Positions 1 through 11,864 of a stretch of DNA of 64,000 nucleotides are shown one piece after another. A model generated the notes under the pieces. That model did not search any database. It saw only the letters and a program-made list of their open reading frames with translations, and was not told the origin of the DNA. The number at the start of each line of letters is the position of its first letter. Position 1 is the first letter of the stretch. The position numbers and the translations under genes were made by a program. Origin of the DNA: Ciona savignyi (taxonomy: Eukaryota > Chordata > Ascidiacea > Phlebobranchia > Cionidae); NCBI GenBank assembly GCA_000149265.1, contig CH003025.1:213657-277656 (forward strand). Reading direction: 5' to 3'.

Positions 1-88
1 GGCCTAATAGTTAACGTAACTGATACATATACAATTTACATACGTCCTTAGCAACGAGCCCATAGTGGGTTCGAAACCGAGTCCTATA
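1..88 (+). repeat. tRNA-like repeat copy
   Basis: The segment has an A-box-like start (GGCCTAATAGTTAACG) and a B-box-like end (GTGGGTTCGAAACC), separated by an AT-rich insert. It aligns by eye with the minus strand of units at 59567-59664 and 10379-10475, so it is one copy of a dispersed tRNA-derived family. It lies inside the intron of the ASRGL1-like gene, antisense to that gene. It is not a functional tRNA, because the arms do not pair well. Confidence 0.5.
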
Positions 89-691
89 AAAAAGGTTTAA
101 GTAAGCTGCCAAATTTAAACGTGTTTTTGTAATTGAAGAAAAACTCTAATTCCATATTAAGTCGTTGCCAGCGCGTATTATGAATACATTTGTAAGTTAG
201 ATACAATTTCGGTTATAGACCCTGTGAAATGTTACAGGCGCATTAATTTTGAGGTTGGGAATAACGTTATGGTTGGGGTTAGAGTTAAAGCAGGAAACCA
301 TTATCGTTGTGATCGAAACTGAAAAGAAGAAATGGTAAATAAAGGGAAGAAGAGAACTGCGTACGAAATAAAAGGTTGGGCCATGAGGATAACTGTTGAG
401 GGTATAGACATAGAGTTAGGACGAATTTTGTATTTGGGAAAAGTGTTCTGGTTGGAGTTAGAGTTTCTTTTCATTTAAACATTGTGCAGTTTTTTACCCT
501 CTTTCCCTCCTTATAGTGTGTTACGTCTTTTTCGCGAAAATCGTACACGAGGTATAAATATTGCACAACAACGATAACAATAGGCATTTTTACGTCCAAT
601 AGCCTCATTTATAATATTACCCCCCATATGTATGTAAACGCATGATGGAGTGATGTCAATGTAACATAGTATTCTTTGCATCACAACCTAC

Positions 692-2019
692 CTCATAGAG
701 TACCAGCTTTGCGACTTCCACCGGGTTCTTCACATGTTGAATGCTGACAGTGCCGCCGATGTCACAGGTGTCGCCTCGCATTACCATGGCGTGCATTTCA
801 ACACCGCCATCGGCATTTAACGCCGATCCTCTACCTATTTGGCAGTCAGTTATACTTAACAGCCATTTTTGTATCGGGTTAAGCTTTGAAACCGCAATGA
901 GGTCGTTACTATGAACGTTTTTATATTAAATTATGTATATCAGTCGGTCGGATTAACTATTTAATCACAGGATCGTTCGTAAACGGCCATTTTACACATG
1001 ATTCTTATCTATTGGACCAAACAGTCATTCGTAAGCTGCCCTTTTCCATTCCTTGGGATAGTGTTAGGCGTGTAATGTTCAATGTTTTCAGCGAGAATGG
1101 GAAAATAATAGTCGCTTCAACACTAGTTTAATTAGGCAGGCTCACGACATAAAAATGACATAAAAAAAACTAATAGAAGCGATTGCCAAGGTTTACGTTA
1201 ATAACCTAACTAGTTAAAATAGCCGCGAATTGTCGACAGCCATTTGAGTGTTAAAAATTTAAGTATAAAATGAGACCGAATGGTGGCAAAGTGATTAGTG
1301 CTTCGAAACCAGGTTTGGTTGGACAAAGACACAAAATAATTAAAAAAACAACAATTCACAAAACTAAAAACAGAAAAATTAAACAAATTTACCGGCGTCA
1401 AATACTACGTCGTCTTCCATGCTGGCTACTGCTGCAGTGACCGCATCAACACTACTTCCACCCGCCTTAAGGACTCTAAATATTGAGACAAATATATTTT
1501 GATGTTAATAAGCGTATAACTCATTACTATGCCCGGCCGGAACTGACGAGTGGTACTCTCTTAACCGTGATATTTAAATGAGTATTTTGCTGAGTAACAA
1601 TGGTGGTTATTCCCCAATGTTTAGGTCGTGGCCGCTGTGGTACACGTTGTAAGGTTAGTAGCAAAGACTTTCTGTGGCATTATTTTGAGTGACGGCCTTA
1701 ATTGTGAGGTTGGAGAAAAGTAGAATAATTGGTTCAACTATATGAAATGGTATAAAAGGCAAGTCACTGGATTTTACGGGACGTAAAATTAAATACGTTA
1801 TTAAATAATTTCGTTATTAAATATCTTATAATTAAATTCTCTATGTTTACAAAAAACTTACGATAAAAAATACACCAAAAGACACATCGTTACCTACCGA
1901 TAACCAACAATTGCGGCCTGTTTGACACCTTGTTGCGACGATTTGATCTTGTGTCCGGGTATATTCCAAGCCCCTCCATGTACAACAATAACAGGGGTGG
2001 TTAGTTTAACTCCGTTCAT
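692..2019 (-). CDS. ASRGL1: ASRGL1-like asparaginase / isoaspartyl peptidase, 5' part
   Basis: Three exons on the minus strand join in frame: 1898-2019 (starting ATG, MNGVKLTTPVIVVHGGAW), 1393-1475 and 692-834, giving 116 residues. Introns have GT/AG ends and matching phases (2, then 1), and a good donor follows 692, so the gene continues past the left edge. Hallmarks of N-terminal-nucleophile asparaginases are present: HGGAW near residue 14, then GGSSVDAVTAAVASMEDD, then FDAGRGSALNADGGVEMHA, then KNPVEVAKLVL. The catalytic threonine at the start of the beta subunit lies further downstream and is outside the window, so activity cannot be judged. In this family the precursor cleaves itself and then hydrolyses L-asparagine or isoaspartyl peptides. 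ASRGL1 fits better than AGA or TASP1 because of the HGGA start and the VEMxA motif. The assignment is firm for the family and less firm for the exact ortholog. Confidence 0.85.
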
Positions 2020-2211
2020 ACTCAATCGCCTTACTATTATAAAGACAACTTATTACATGAATATAATGTCGACAAAAAAGTTAGGAAATAACACTGCCAG
2101 CGCACATGTATAAAAACTTTTTACACACGTCATACTCATAGGCGTAAGCCGTTTTACATTAAGGGCGGAAACATTGAATTAAAAATGATTACATTTGATT
2201 TGTTCTGGGTT

Positions 2212-3960
2212 GCTATTTATGGGTCCCATTTGAAAAAATGGGACACATATTGTTTTTGTCCGTTTTTTTTTTTTCTTTTTTTTTTTTCTTTTTTTTTTTC
2301 GTCAAACGCTTGACAGGCATGGCTTGTGGCTCCGACATCTACCAAAAGGGATAATGGAATCGCAATGAAACTTTGTCATTTGTTAGACCACATGGTCTAG
2401 ATGAGCAGAAACCAAAATTTTGGGTAATATACCTAGGGGAATTCCCCTGGGAGGTGAAAAACCAAAATGGTATTTTTTTCAAAAATTTTAGCTTTTTTGG
2501 GCATAGCGCATGAACGGCCGCTCCAATTTTGATCAGATTTGGTAAAATAGTAGCGTGTTAGCCACTGCGTTACCAATTAAAAGAAACAAAATATTTACTT
2601 AGGGAAATACCCTAAAAATGAAGATATGTTTCTAAACCAAGATTGTGACAGGCATTGATTGTGGCTCCGACATCTACCAGAAGGGATAATGGAATCGCAA
2701 TAAAACTTTGTCATTTGTTAGACCACATGGTCTAGATGAGCAGAAACCAAAAATTTTGGGTAATATACCTAGGGGAATTCCCCTGGGAGGTGAAAAACCA
2801 AAACGGTATTTTTCAAAAATTTTTAGCTTTTTTGGGCATAGCGCATGAACGGCTGCTTCAATATTGATCAGATTTGGTAAAATAGTAGCGTGTTAGCCAC
2901 TGCGTTACCAATTAAAAGAAACAAAATATTGACCTAGGGAAATACCCTAAAAATGAAGATATGTTTCTAAATCAAGATTGTGACAGGCATGGATTGTGGC
3001 TCCGACATCTAACAGAAGGGATAATGAAATCGCAATGAAACTTCGTCATTTGTTAGACCACATGGTCTAGATATGCAGAAATCAAAATTGTGGGTGATGA
3101 ATTTAGGGAAATTCCCCTGAGACCTTAAAAACCAAAACGGGATTTTTTCTAAAAAAATAGCTTTTTACGGGATAGCGCTTGAACAGATTCTCCAATTTTA
3201 ATCAGATTTGGTGAAATGGAAGTGCATTAGTCACTGATTTAACACTTAAAACAAATAAAAAAGATTACTTAATGAAATACCCTAAAAAATAAGATTTTCT
3301 CCTCAAATCATGATAGCAACATGCATGGCATGGCGCCCCGACATCTACCAGAAAAATTAATGGAATGGCAATAAGAAATTTGACATTTGTAAGAGATCAT
3401 GGTCTAGATATGCAGAAACTATAATGTTGGGTAATGAATCCAGGGGAATTCCCCTTAGACGTTAAAAACCAAAACGTTTTTTTCTAATAAATTATCTTTT
3501 TGGGGTATAGAGCTTCAACGGCTGCTCTAATTTTGATCAGATTTGGTGAAATGTTGGACCATTAAACACTCTGAGTCAATTAATTAAAACAAAGAAAACA
3601 TTTACTTAGGGTAATTCCCTTAAAAACGAAAATATGTTCTTGAATTGTGATTGTGACAGGCAGGCCATATCGCACTGACATATCCAACAAGGAGTCGACA
3701 AAACTAAATAAAACTTTAAGAATTGTTACATAACATGACCCACATATGTAAAACAGAAACTTATTTACTAATCCCATAGGAATTCCCTAAAAGCATGAAA
3801 TCGGGCTAATTTTTAAATTTAGCTTTATTTTACCACCACGCTTGAAAACCAGCTTTAATTTAAAACATTTGTGATAAAATGTTCGTAAATTTAAGACGTT
3901 TATTCTTTTCTCATCTACACATGATAAAGAAGTTTGGTCTAATAACTATGGGACCCATGC
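2212..3960. repeat. Satellite array, about 5 x 335 bp
   Basis: Units begin with TGACAGGCATGG at about 2311, 2646, 2981, 3317 and 3654, a period of 335-337 bp. The first three units are nearly identical; the last two are increasingly degraded. Each unit holds two small palindromic motifs, TAGGGGAATTCCCCT and AGACCACATGGTCT. The array follows a T-rich tract (2260-2300) and is bracketed by ATGGGTCCCAT (2218-2228) and its reverse complement ATGGGACCCAT (about 3948-3958). It lies just upstream of the ASRGL1-like start codon. No open reading frame persists through the units. Confidence 0.85.
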
Positions 3961-4316
3961 GTTTATGCTTGCAGAAACAAAGTACATACTCGGTGTATAA
4001 AATACAAATGTGGTTAGGGACCCTGTAGCATGAATATATGGCATACGACATGTGTTTTACAAATAGGGATGGTTAAACATGTGGTTGACACTCTCTAGTT
4101 ATTGGACATTTTTATGGTTTTAAATCGGTTAACACCAATTCAAATAATTCTCAATTCTGCTATAGAGTACACCTCTAATTAATATTAAATTCAAGCTGGC
4201 AAAACCACATCGATTATATCGTTAACAATGATTACATACGTCACAAACGAATGCTCCAAAAACAAATGACGTATCAACAAGCATTCTCTGCAGTGAGTGC
4301 AAATGACAGGGCAACG

Positions 4317-4517
4317 CTAAAGGGAGGGAAAGCGGGAAGGAGGGAAACGTCTAACTGAAACTATTAAAATTAATTTTAACCCTTGCCTTAACATTAATCT
4401 CAACCCAAAAACTAACCATAGCTCAAACTCCATGTTTAAAACTAACTCTAATGTCATAATATTTATTTTAGTGTGCAATGTTCCTCCCTCCTGCCTTCCC
4501 GCTTTCTCTCCTTTTAG
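4317..4517. mobile_element. Inverted-repeat (MITE-like) element
   Basis: About 30 bp at the left end (CTAAAGGGAGGGAAAGCGGG onward) reappear as the reverse complement at the right end, ending in CTTTTAG. The interior is made of degenerate AACCCTAAC-like words. Long open frames occur on both strands but match nothing I know. No target-site duplication is evident, so the superfamily is unknown. Confidence 0.5.
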
Positions 4518-7500
4518 TTTCCTCCAAGTGACATGCAGAAATGTGTGTTCTAACCTAATTCTATGCCTTTCAAACCGTATTCTGGGTTGTGGTAATTCTA
4601 AGGTTGGTGTGTGTATATACTTATGTTTACATAAAAGCGATCGCTTCCTGATCATGTTTTGTATTTCATTTCCTGTTTTACCGTGTTTGTTTCTGACAGC
4701 CAGCCACTGCTTTTCAGAAATATAGTTTCCTTTTCTTGGATAAATATAAAATACCACATCTAATTGTCGAATTTGGCTTTTAGGACATTAACCTAAGTTG
4801 AATGACTTTTGCCCGCGATATATTCCTACTCTACTTTTACTATTAATTAACTTTCTAACGTACTTAAAAATACAACCTTCTGATAAGAAGTAAAAATAAC
4901 AACTGCAATGAAATTGTTCGGTCGCAGAATTTAAATCGAAATAAAAAACCCTTTAGTTGCGCATAATAAAATACTCAAGTTATAGTTCATTTATTTTAAA
5001 TCTCGCAATCAAGCTGAAATTGCACTGTAAAAAGCGCTTTAAACTCTTGCAAAAAACAACTTTTTCAACTGGAATTGAAGTTTTAAAACAATGAAGTCAC
5101 AATGCACAATTTGAAGACACGCAGCCGTTGAAAAATTAATGAATATTGCTTGGCTCCCACACATGGAGTAAACGGTTAATTGCTGTACTTTAGTGCGAAC
5201 CTAATTGAGTATTTTTGTCACCCCTGCTAATTACAGTTTTGTTGGCAATTTACGTATTAAACGCTACTCCTGACCTCGCCTATTGCTACAGTATAATGCC
5301 GTTTGTTGTTTATATTGGCGCGACGATGAAACTTCCTATGCCACACGGTTCGCCATTCATTTACATACAAAAATGTTCTGTTTTGTTTAACTGTGTTTGC
5401 CGAAAACGGAAATGGCTTTCAGTTTTATCCTACACCGGATCTGCACAAACGTTCAGAATGTAGCTTACATTTGTTTGTTTCATTATATTGAGCTTAAGCT
5501 TGGCCCGACCGTCAGAGGAAACGTCGCGCAAGCGTGTTCGTGGAATATACTCTTAATACCTATGTCACACTATAGACGTATCTGCTAGCATTCAAAATTA
5601 TAATTATAATCCTTTAGTTTTAAATTTATTATAAAAATCTTGCCTAATGATGTCTCAGACTGTATAAACTTTACACTATTTCGGATAAAGTTATCAGCTA
5701 AACTAACATAGGCATAACTTCAACAACAAAACGACTTTAAAGAACTCAACAAATATTACATTGATGATGTAATCCGCAATCCTTGACACGATTATACTGT
5801 ACAATTTCCTACCCGCATTACCACAATAACGTAACATTACGTAATACAACACGGCCAGCCAGTTGTGCCCTATGAATACTAAAGACTTTTAAAACGAACT
5901 ATATAGAGGTGTGTGAATGGGCGTGCTTCTATGCGCCAATCAAAAATAAGCTCTCCTTTAAACTCCCACTTCTCAACGTATGATTTAACTACTGTTCAGC
6001 AACTGATAAAGGAAGTTTCTTGTAAATGCTTTTTGCCTTCTTTAACGTACAAAACACTCTTTAAAAAGCTGTTAAATTACAAGTGGTACAAAAGCTTTTA
6101 AATCACAAGTAATGTTCGTTAATTTCGTTTTATCGATTGGCTGTGGCTGTACATTTGTTTATTGCTGTTAAAATCTAGCTGGTCTAAAAACACCAAATGG
6201 GCTATTGCTTTCTATACCACTATAACTTAAATGCGAATTGACCTAGACACCGGTTACCAGTACAATAGCTCAAACGAACAGGTGAAGTTAACAATCAACA
6301 GTGTTTACTATTATAACAATGAGTCAACAATGAATAAGTGTCTAAAGCGCCGTTCTATATTGCAGTGTAATCCTTATACTATCTTTAAACACAGCGCATA
6401 CAATAACTCTTCAAATAGACCAATTCCACATAACCAAGACTACGACTCGTCCATATGACATTGACTTTAACAAAGTCTAATTAAACGTGACTGAAGCATT
6501 AAGCTAACATCTATAGTTAAAAAACTAATAAAATACAGTAAAATTAATTACAAATTACAACCCTTAGGTGTGTAATGAAAGTGATCAGTTAGAATATACA
6601 ACAGAAACATCTCTGAAACTTCAACCCTGTTCGGCAATCTTACATATCAAGGTATTAAGTTTCAGAGCGATACTACTTTAAAACGTTTACATTTCGCACT
6701 TTCATTTGATTAAGGGACTGTAAAAAACGCACTAAAACGTAGTCCGACGAACAGAATGTAGGAATGTGACCTGTTTACCTTCTTAAGAAAAAACAGTAAT
6801 GCAACAGACATGGTCGATTTGTACTCGTGAACCTATGTTGCCTGTATGACGGTTTAATCAATAAGTGACAATTAAAGAATTGTATGTATAGGATGGGTTC
6901 CAGTAGTCTATATACATTGGGAGTATATGGCCGTCTTCCAAGTACAATTATTGTGAAATATGTTAGCCGTAATAATGCGGGCTCTCAATACAAAGGCTTA
7001 ACCAACATTCTGCGGGCATCGGTCTTGGAAAGCGGTTGGAGTCAGTAGAACACACTGATTAATACTCCGACAAGGTCATTGCTAAATATAAGTCAATTTT
7101 CAAACATGCTTTTTCAATCTTGGTCTTACTGCAAGCGCAATTTCTCCTAAAACCGACGATGTAGTAATTTTATTTTTTCTGGCATTTTAATTTAAAAAAT
7201 ATTTTAAATGATATTTAGGTATGTGGCTCTAGGCTGGATGCAACTGTGCTGCTCAACTTGAATGTCGACGTTTTAAGTCGCCCTGATCCTATATACTTAA
7301 CTGCAAATATATTTTATTTGCAAATTTGCCTTGAAGAAAATCAACCTGCAATACGCAAACGATCTTTATGATTTTCAAACGTAGTTTATAAATAAAAATG
7401 AAACCAAACAACTATGTGGTTTCAAGGTAATTAAAGATAAGCGCTCATAACATGAATTGAAGCATTTGTCGGCATTGCTCCAGCCAGTTACGGCTGACAT

Positions 7501-9508
7501 AGATTTTAATACACACCCCTTTCTAGTTACCTATACTTCTGCTATTTGACTGATTACAGAATGTCACCTTCGTGCAACCTACACTGCTACCCATATGGTC
7601 TACAGACGAGGATCTATTCTACCCCTACACAATGTTCATGTAACTGTTCGTGCGTTTAACTAATAGTGCGTGCAATTGAATTGAAACTAAATGAATGAAC
7701 CAAGTACGAAGTTATGGTCAGGTTGCGCCCGCAGTCATGCGCTCGTATTTTTGTGCGACGCCAGTTTTCGGCAAATTTCGTGTAGCATATAAAACACTCT
7801 TTATTTTATGACAATAAACATGAGATTATTTTTATTAATGGGTACTTTTTTCTTTAAAAAAAGAGAAACCGCACACACACACATTAAGACTAATTGCCTT
7901 CAGGGGTTGAGATTTGTTTTAGGTGGTGGTTAGTTAGCTTCCCTTCTTCAAGAATTTCTAAGATATTTGTCTTATAAGACTTAATATTCGACCAAGTTGC
8001 TTCTGCGCCCAAAAAACCCACCGACAAGTTATGTACTGTAATTGCGTCTTGGATGAGATAATGGCGGGAAAGTACTTTTCCCAAAACGACGAACGAAACA
8101 CGTACAGTTGATGGATGGTTAACCTTCATTCATATCTCGTTTGATATAGAACCTTATACAATAAATATCGGAATCTGCATATATATATAAATATACCCAA
8201 CTTCGTTTGCACATATTATTTATTGTTTTAAAACCCATTCAAAAGTAGATGTTTTTATATAATGGTTGGTGCCGGCTCTGCTTGGTGCTTAAAGCACGTT
8301 ATGATAGGTTAACTGAAAATATAGATATTTTAAGTTCATTGATAGAAGGTGAGAAGTTAAATTTGCAACAGAAAACGTTTTGGCTATAGTTCCCCAATGC
8401 ATATGCCTTTTCCCCCGTAATATATGATTTCTCTCGTAGTGATAATAGAGGCCGACAGCATTATGTAGCCGACCTGTGGGTAGCCTGTTGTGGGCCAGTG
8501 CCAAGCACCATTACTTGTAATACACATTTAGACTTCAGGCTAAGCTCACATACGCTACTGAGTAGGCGGATCCGTTTTTGTTTCTTTATACTAAGCGTAC
8601 GCTCGCGAGACAGCTCAGAGTTTACTTTAATTTATTTTTTGCTCTTTCATAACAATAAAGAAGAATTGCACTATTATTTTAAATAAGGAGGCAGGTAAAC
8701 CATTTATTCTATAATTGAAATTATTCTTTAATGTAGTAAAGGGGAGGAAAAAGATAACTTAACTAACTAAATTCATGAAAAAAAACAATGGTAGGCCTAC
8801 CCCGGCTCGCGCGTGTGTATATGTAGACCTGTCTAAAGTGTTGTTTAGCCAACAGCACATGTTATCTATTTTATGTCTCCTTACCACACGGGTTATCTAT
8901 TCTATCTATTCTATGTTTCCAAACCAGACGTACTGTACATGTCGATATTTAATCAGAATGTGTTATTTATGTTTAGTTGAAAAATATAAGTCTGTATATT
9001 AAAATAGAAAAAAACTATTTTTTTATAGATACCTAAAAATATAACAACCTATGCTTTGAAATCGAATAAATTACATTTTGAATTCATCTTATTTTTCCGT
9101 AATAGTGCTAACAAACATTTTAAACGACAAACCAATAAAAGTATTTAAAAAAAGTAGCTTTTTGATATTTTGGCACCCGATAATCTTAAATATCTGAGAT
9201 CTTGGGACTAAAAAACGATTTATTCAACATTTAAGGAAATTTATAGATATATAAAAGAAAAATATATATAAAATAAGTTCAGAAAACACTCAAATAACTC
9301 AAATAACCTAGTTTACCCTGGGAAAGTCCCCACTCAAACCAGTGATCAGTCCGACCAAATGCTTCCTATGTTAATGTTTTTTACAAAAAAAGCTCCAGTG
9401 CAATTTAATGCCATTTGTTTATTTTTGTGTTAATATTATCCAGCTATATAGTTGAATCATTCGGATACGCTCATCAACAAACCAAATCCGGCGTGATCAA
9501 ACCGCTCA
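4518..9508. other. Intergenic stretch without a supported gene
   Basis: This is AT-rich sequence. I looked for splice-bounded coding exons on both strands. A 79-codon minus frame at 7890-8129 starts with ATG but matches nothing I know. Short open segments follow good acceptors near 7203 and 7559 on the plus strand, but no partner exon joins them. An 11-bp stem (6611-6621 with 6657-6667) could form a hairpin with a 35-nt loop. Confidence 0.4.
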
Positions 9509-9720
9509 TCAGCCGATTAGCTCAATCGCTAAGAGCGTCGGTGATCTGACTGCAGCGGAACGACTGTGAAATCAAACCTCGTAGCTGGTTGTGTGTTTGG
9601 GCAATCACCATAGCAGACTTACTCGAAGCTATAAATTTATCAGTTCTACTTGCATACACTAAAATTTCTCCAGTAGGTCTAACCTGGCAGTTAGTGGGAC
9701 GTAACATTTTTTAGGTGGGA
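9509..9720 (+). mobile_element. tRNA-derived SINE, diverged
   Basis: A tRNA-like head (GCCGATTAGCTCAATCGCTA, with a weak B box GAAATCAAACC) is followed by TTGTGTGTTTGGGCAA. That resembles the TTGTGTCCTTGGGCAAG body of the main SINE family in this window. It appears to be an older or distinct subfamily. Confidence 0.55.
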
Positions 9721-9994
9721 TGTAATCTGACGAGACCTCATGTTCAAAAGTCCCCTTGCGTTATTTGCGAGGTAATTTGATGTTTATCGTGTAATAACAC
9801 TTCAGTGTTTTCATTAACATGGTTAAAATATGACTATTCTGTACATCCTATGTAGCACGTGTATAGGTATATTCCTAAATTATCTGTTAATGAAAGAAGA
9901 ACACGAGCAATGTATTCATCTCTTTGCGCCACCGGGCGGTAAATAGTCTAAGGTAGCGTATAGACTGTAGAATCGAATTATGACACTCTTGGTC

Positions 9995-10190
9995 GCGCTG
10001 GTAAATTAAGTGCGCGCATCTAAATTAACAGCGCGCTGATTTTACTGAATTGTGACACCGATGGCCAACAATAGTCACTGTTTTTGTCAGCAAGTTAAGT
10101 GCGCGCTGGTAATTTATAATGTACGCGCACTTAAATTAGCAGTGCGCTGATTTTACTGAATTATGACATCGATGGCCAGCCATGAACTCC
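9995..10190. repeat. Tandem repeat, 108-bp period, about 2 copies
   Basis: Units starting GCGCTGGTAA at 9995 and 10103 share GCGCTGATTTTACTGAAT and GACAYCGATGGCC. Part of a third copy precedes them (AATCGAATTATGACACTC near 9971). Alternating GCGCGC blocks stand out against the AT-rich surroundings. Confidence 0.7.
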
Positions 10191-10316
10191 AGGGTCCCGC
10201 CAATTTACAAACAACTTACTTACCTGCAAAGCTATGTGCGGTTGGAGATAGGTCATATATTTTACATATTTAACCTGGTAGGTGTTCGTCTCTAGAAACG
10301 TTTTTTAAATTACATG

Positions 10317-10475
10317 ATATAAATCGGCAGAGCTAACCATTCCAAACACACACAACCGTTCAAAATTAAAATAAATTACCCAGCGAAGTTTTAAAACTAC
10401 TAACAACTCGTTGCTAAAACCGTTTTTTTGTATAAAATTTGGTATCTATATCGGTTGGGTTAACCATTTGCTTAT
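10317..10475 (-). repeat. tRNA-like repeat, about 1.5 units
   Basis: The part at 10379-10475 aligns by eye with the tRNA-like units at 59326-59664: an AAGTTTxxAAAC box, then ACTCGTTGCT, ACCGTTTTTTTGTATA and GTTAACCATTTG. A partial preceding unit ends with GCTAACCATTCCAAACAC. It is in the same orientation as the 59-kb units. Confidence 0.5.
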
Positions 10476-11864
10476 AGATGGCTGTGTTATGAATAAAAAA
10501 TTAATATAAGAACAAATAATATAAATACGATTTCTATGAATTGCGAACGCGGAAAAAGATGTTTTATATTATTCAGTCATAATAGTACGTAGGTTGTTTT
10601 GATTAGATATGTATGTTGGTTTTAAAATGTTCGTGTTACCTAATTGTTAATGTAGTACAACTGTGAATATGCACAAAGTAGTTGACATTTATCAGTTGAT
10701 TATAAGTAATTTAAGCTAGTAATTTAAGGCCTTAGACCTACCAATGAATGCAGACAAAAACTCTTGTTTTAAGCTACCCTGTAGGCCAATATGAAATGAC
10801 TTTAAAAGCTTAATTTTTTTGGAGATTGTAGTGGATTATCGAATAAGTGAACCTGATATTGTTTGTATGTATTAGATTTGATCTCGATTTCTAGTTCAGC
10901 ATTTAATTTTGATTTAGTCTTTAACAACAGTAATAAGCTGATTTTGAACCATTATATTTACCAAAACAATGAATTAAATATGATTAAAAGTTAAGAATTT
11001 TTTGTATTTTCACAGTGTGGTGATAGCTCGTGTGCCATTTATTTATTTACGGGAAAATACTTAGAAAAATTACGTTGTTGCTGCACCAATCACTACATTA
11101 AAAATAAAAAAACAGTTATTTTGTTCCACTGTTTTTTACTTCAAACAATTATCTTGGATTGAGGTTGTACTGGCCATTCGTCAAACAGGTTAGTCATACA
11201 TATGTATTGTTATTTTTGTATTGCAGTAGTGCTGTAGGTGTATTGACATTTATCAATTTGAGTTTTCTACCTTTTCTTTACACTAAAACTCCCCTCCCCC
11301 TCAATACTGGGTTGTGCTTGCTCACTTTTAGTCATTGTTTTAACTTTATAAATTTTGATTTTTAAATTGCAATTTTTTTTATTTGTTTAATGTAAGATTA
11401 ATCGGCCATTGTTATACCTTATATATTCAATTCGTTTTTACTACTGAAGTTTTGTCGTTTGATCCTGCCTCCTTAATTTATAATAATTATGCCATTGTTC
11501 TCAAATGTAATGAAGGAGCGAACAAATTAACTAAACACTATTCCTCAAAAAAAAACCCGAAAAAAAATAATCTACCTTGTCAGCCCAGGGTTTGAAAAAT
11601 AAAATTGATTTTGCTTTTTCAAACCTCGCTTAGCCAGCACCAAATCACGTCAATAAAGCATCATCTCAGACTTCAATGTTTGGAAGTTAAAAAGAGGTAA
11701 TTGTAAATTAAGGGAGGAAAAATGCAATTACAAGAGTAGGTTATCCAAAGGGTTGTATGTTTAAGGGATTCTTCAAGTGGTAATTAAGGACATTTTTAAG
11801 CTAAAAAATTTAAACTTTAAAGTTATTTACTTTACGTAAACTTTATATTGACAGTTTAAAGAAG

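Noticed and set aside
5215-5463. 82-codon hydrophobic frame
   Set aside because: It begins at TTG, not ATG, has no acceptor that joins it to another exon, and matches no family I know.
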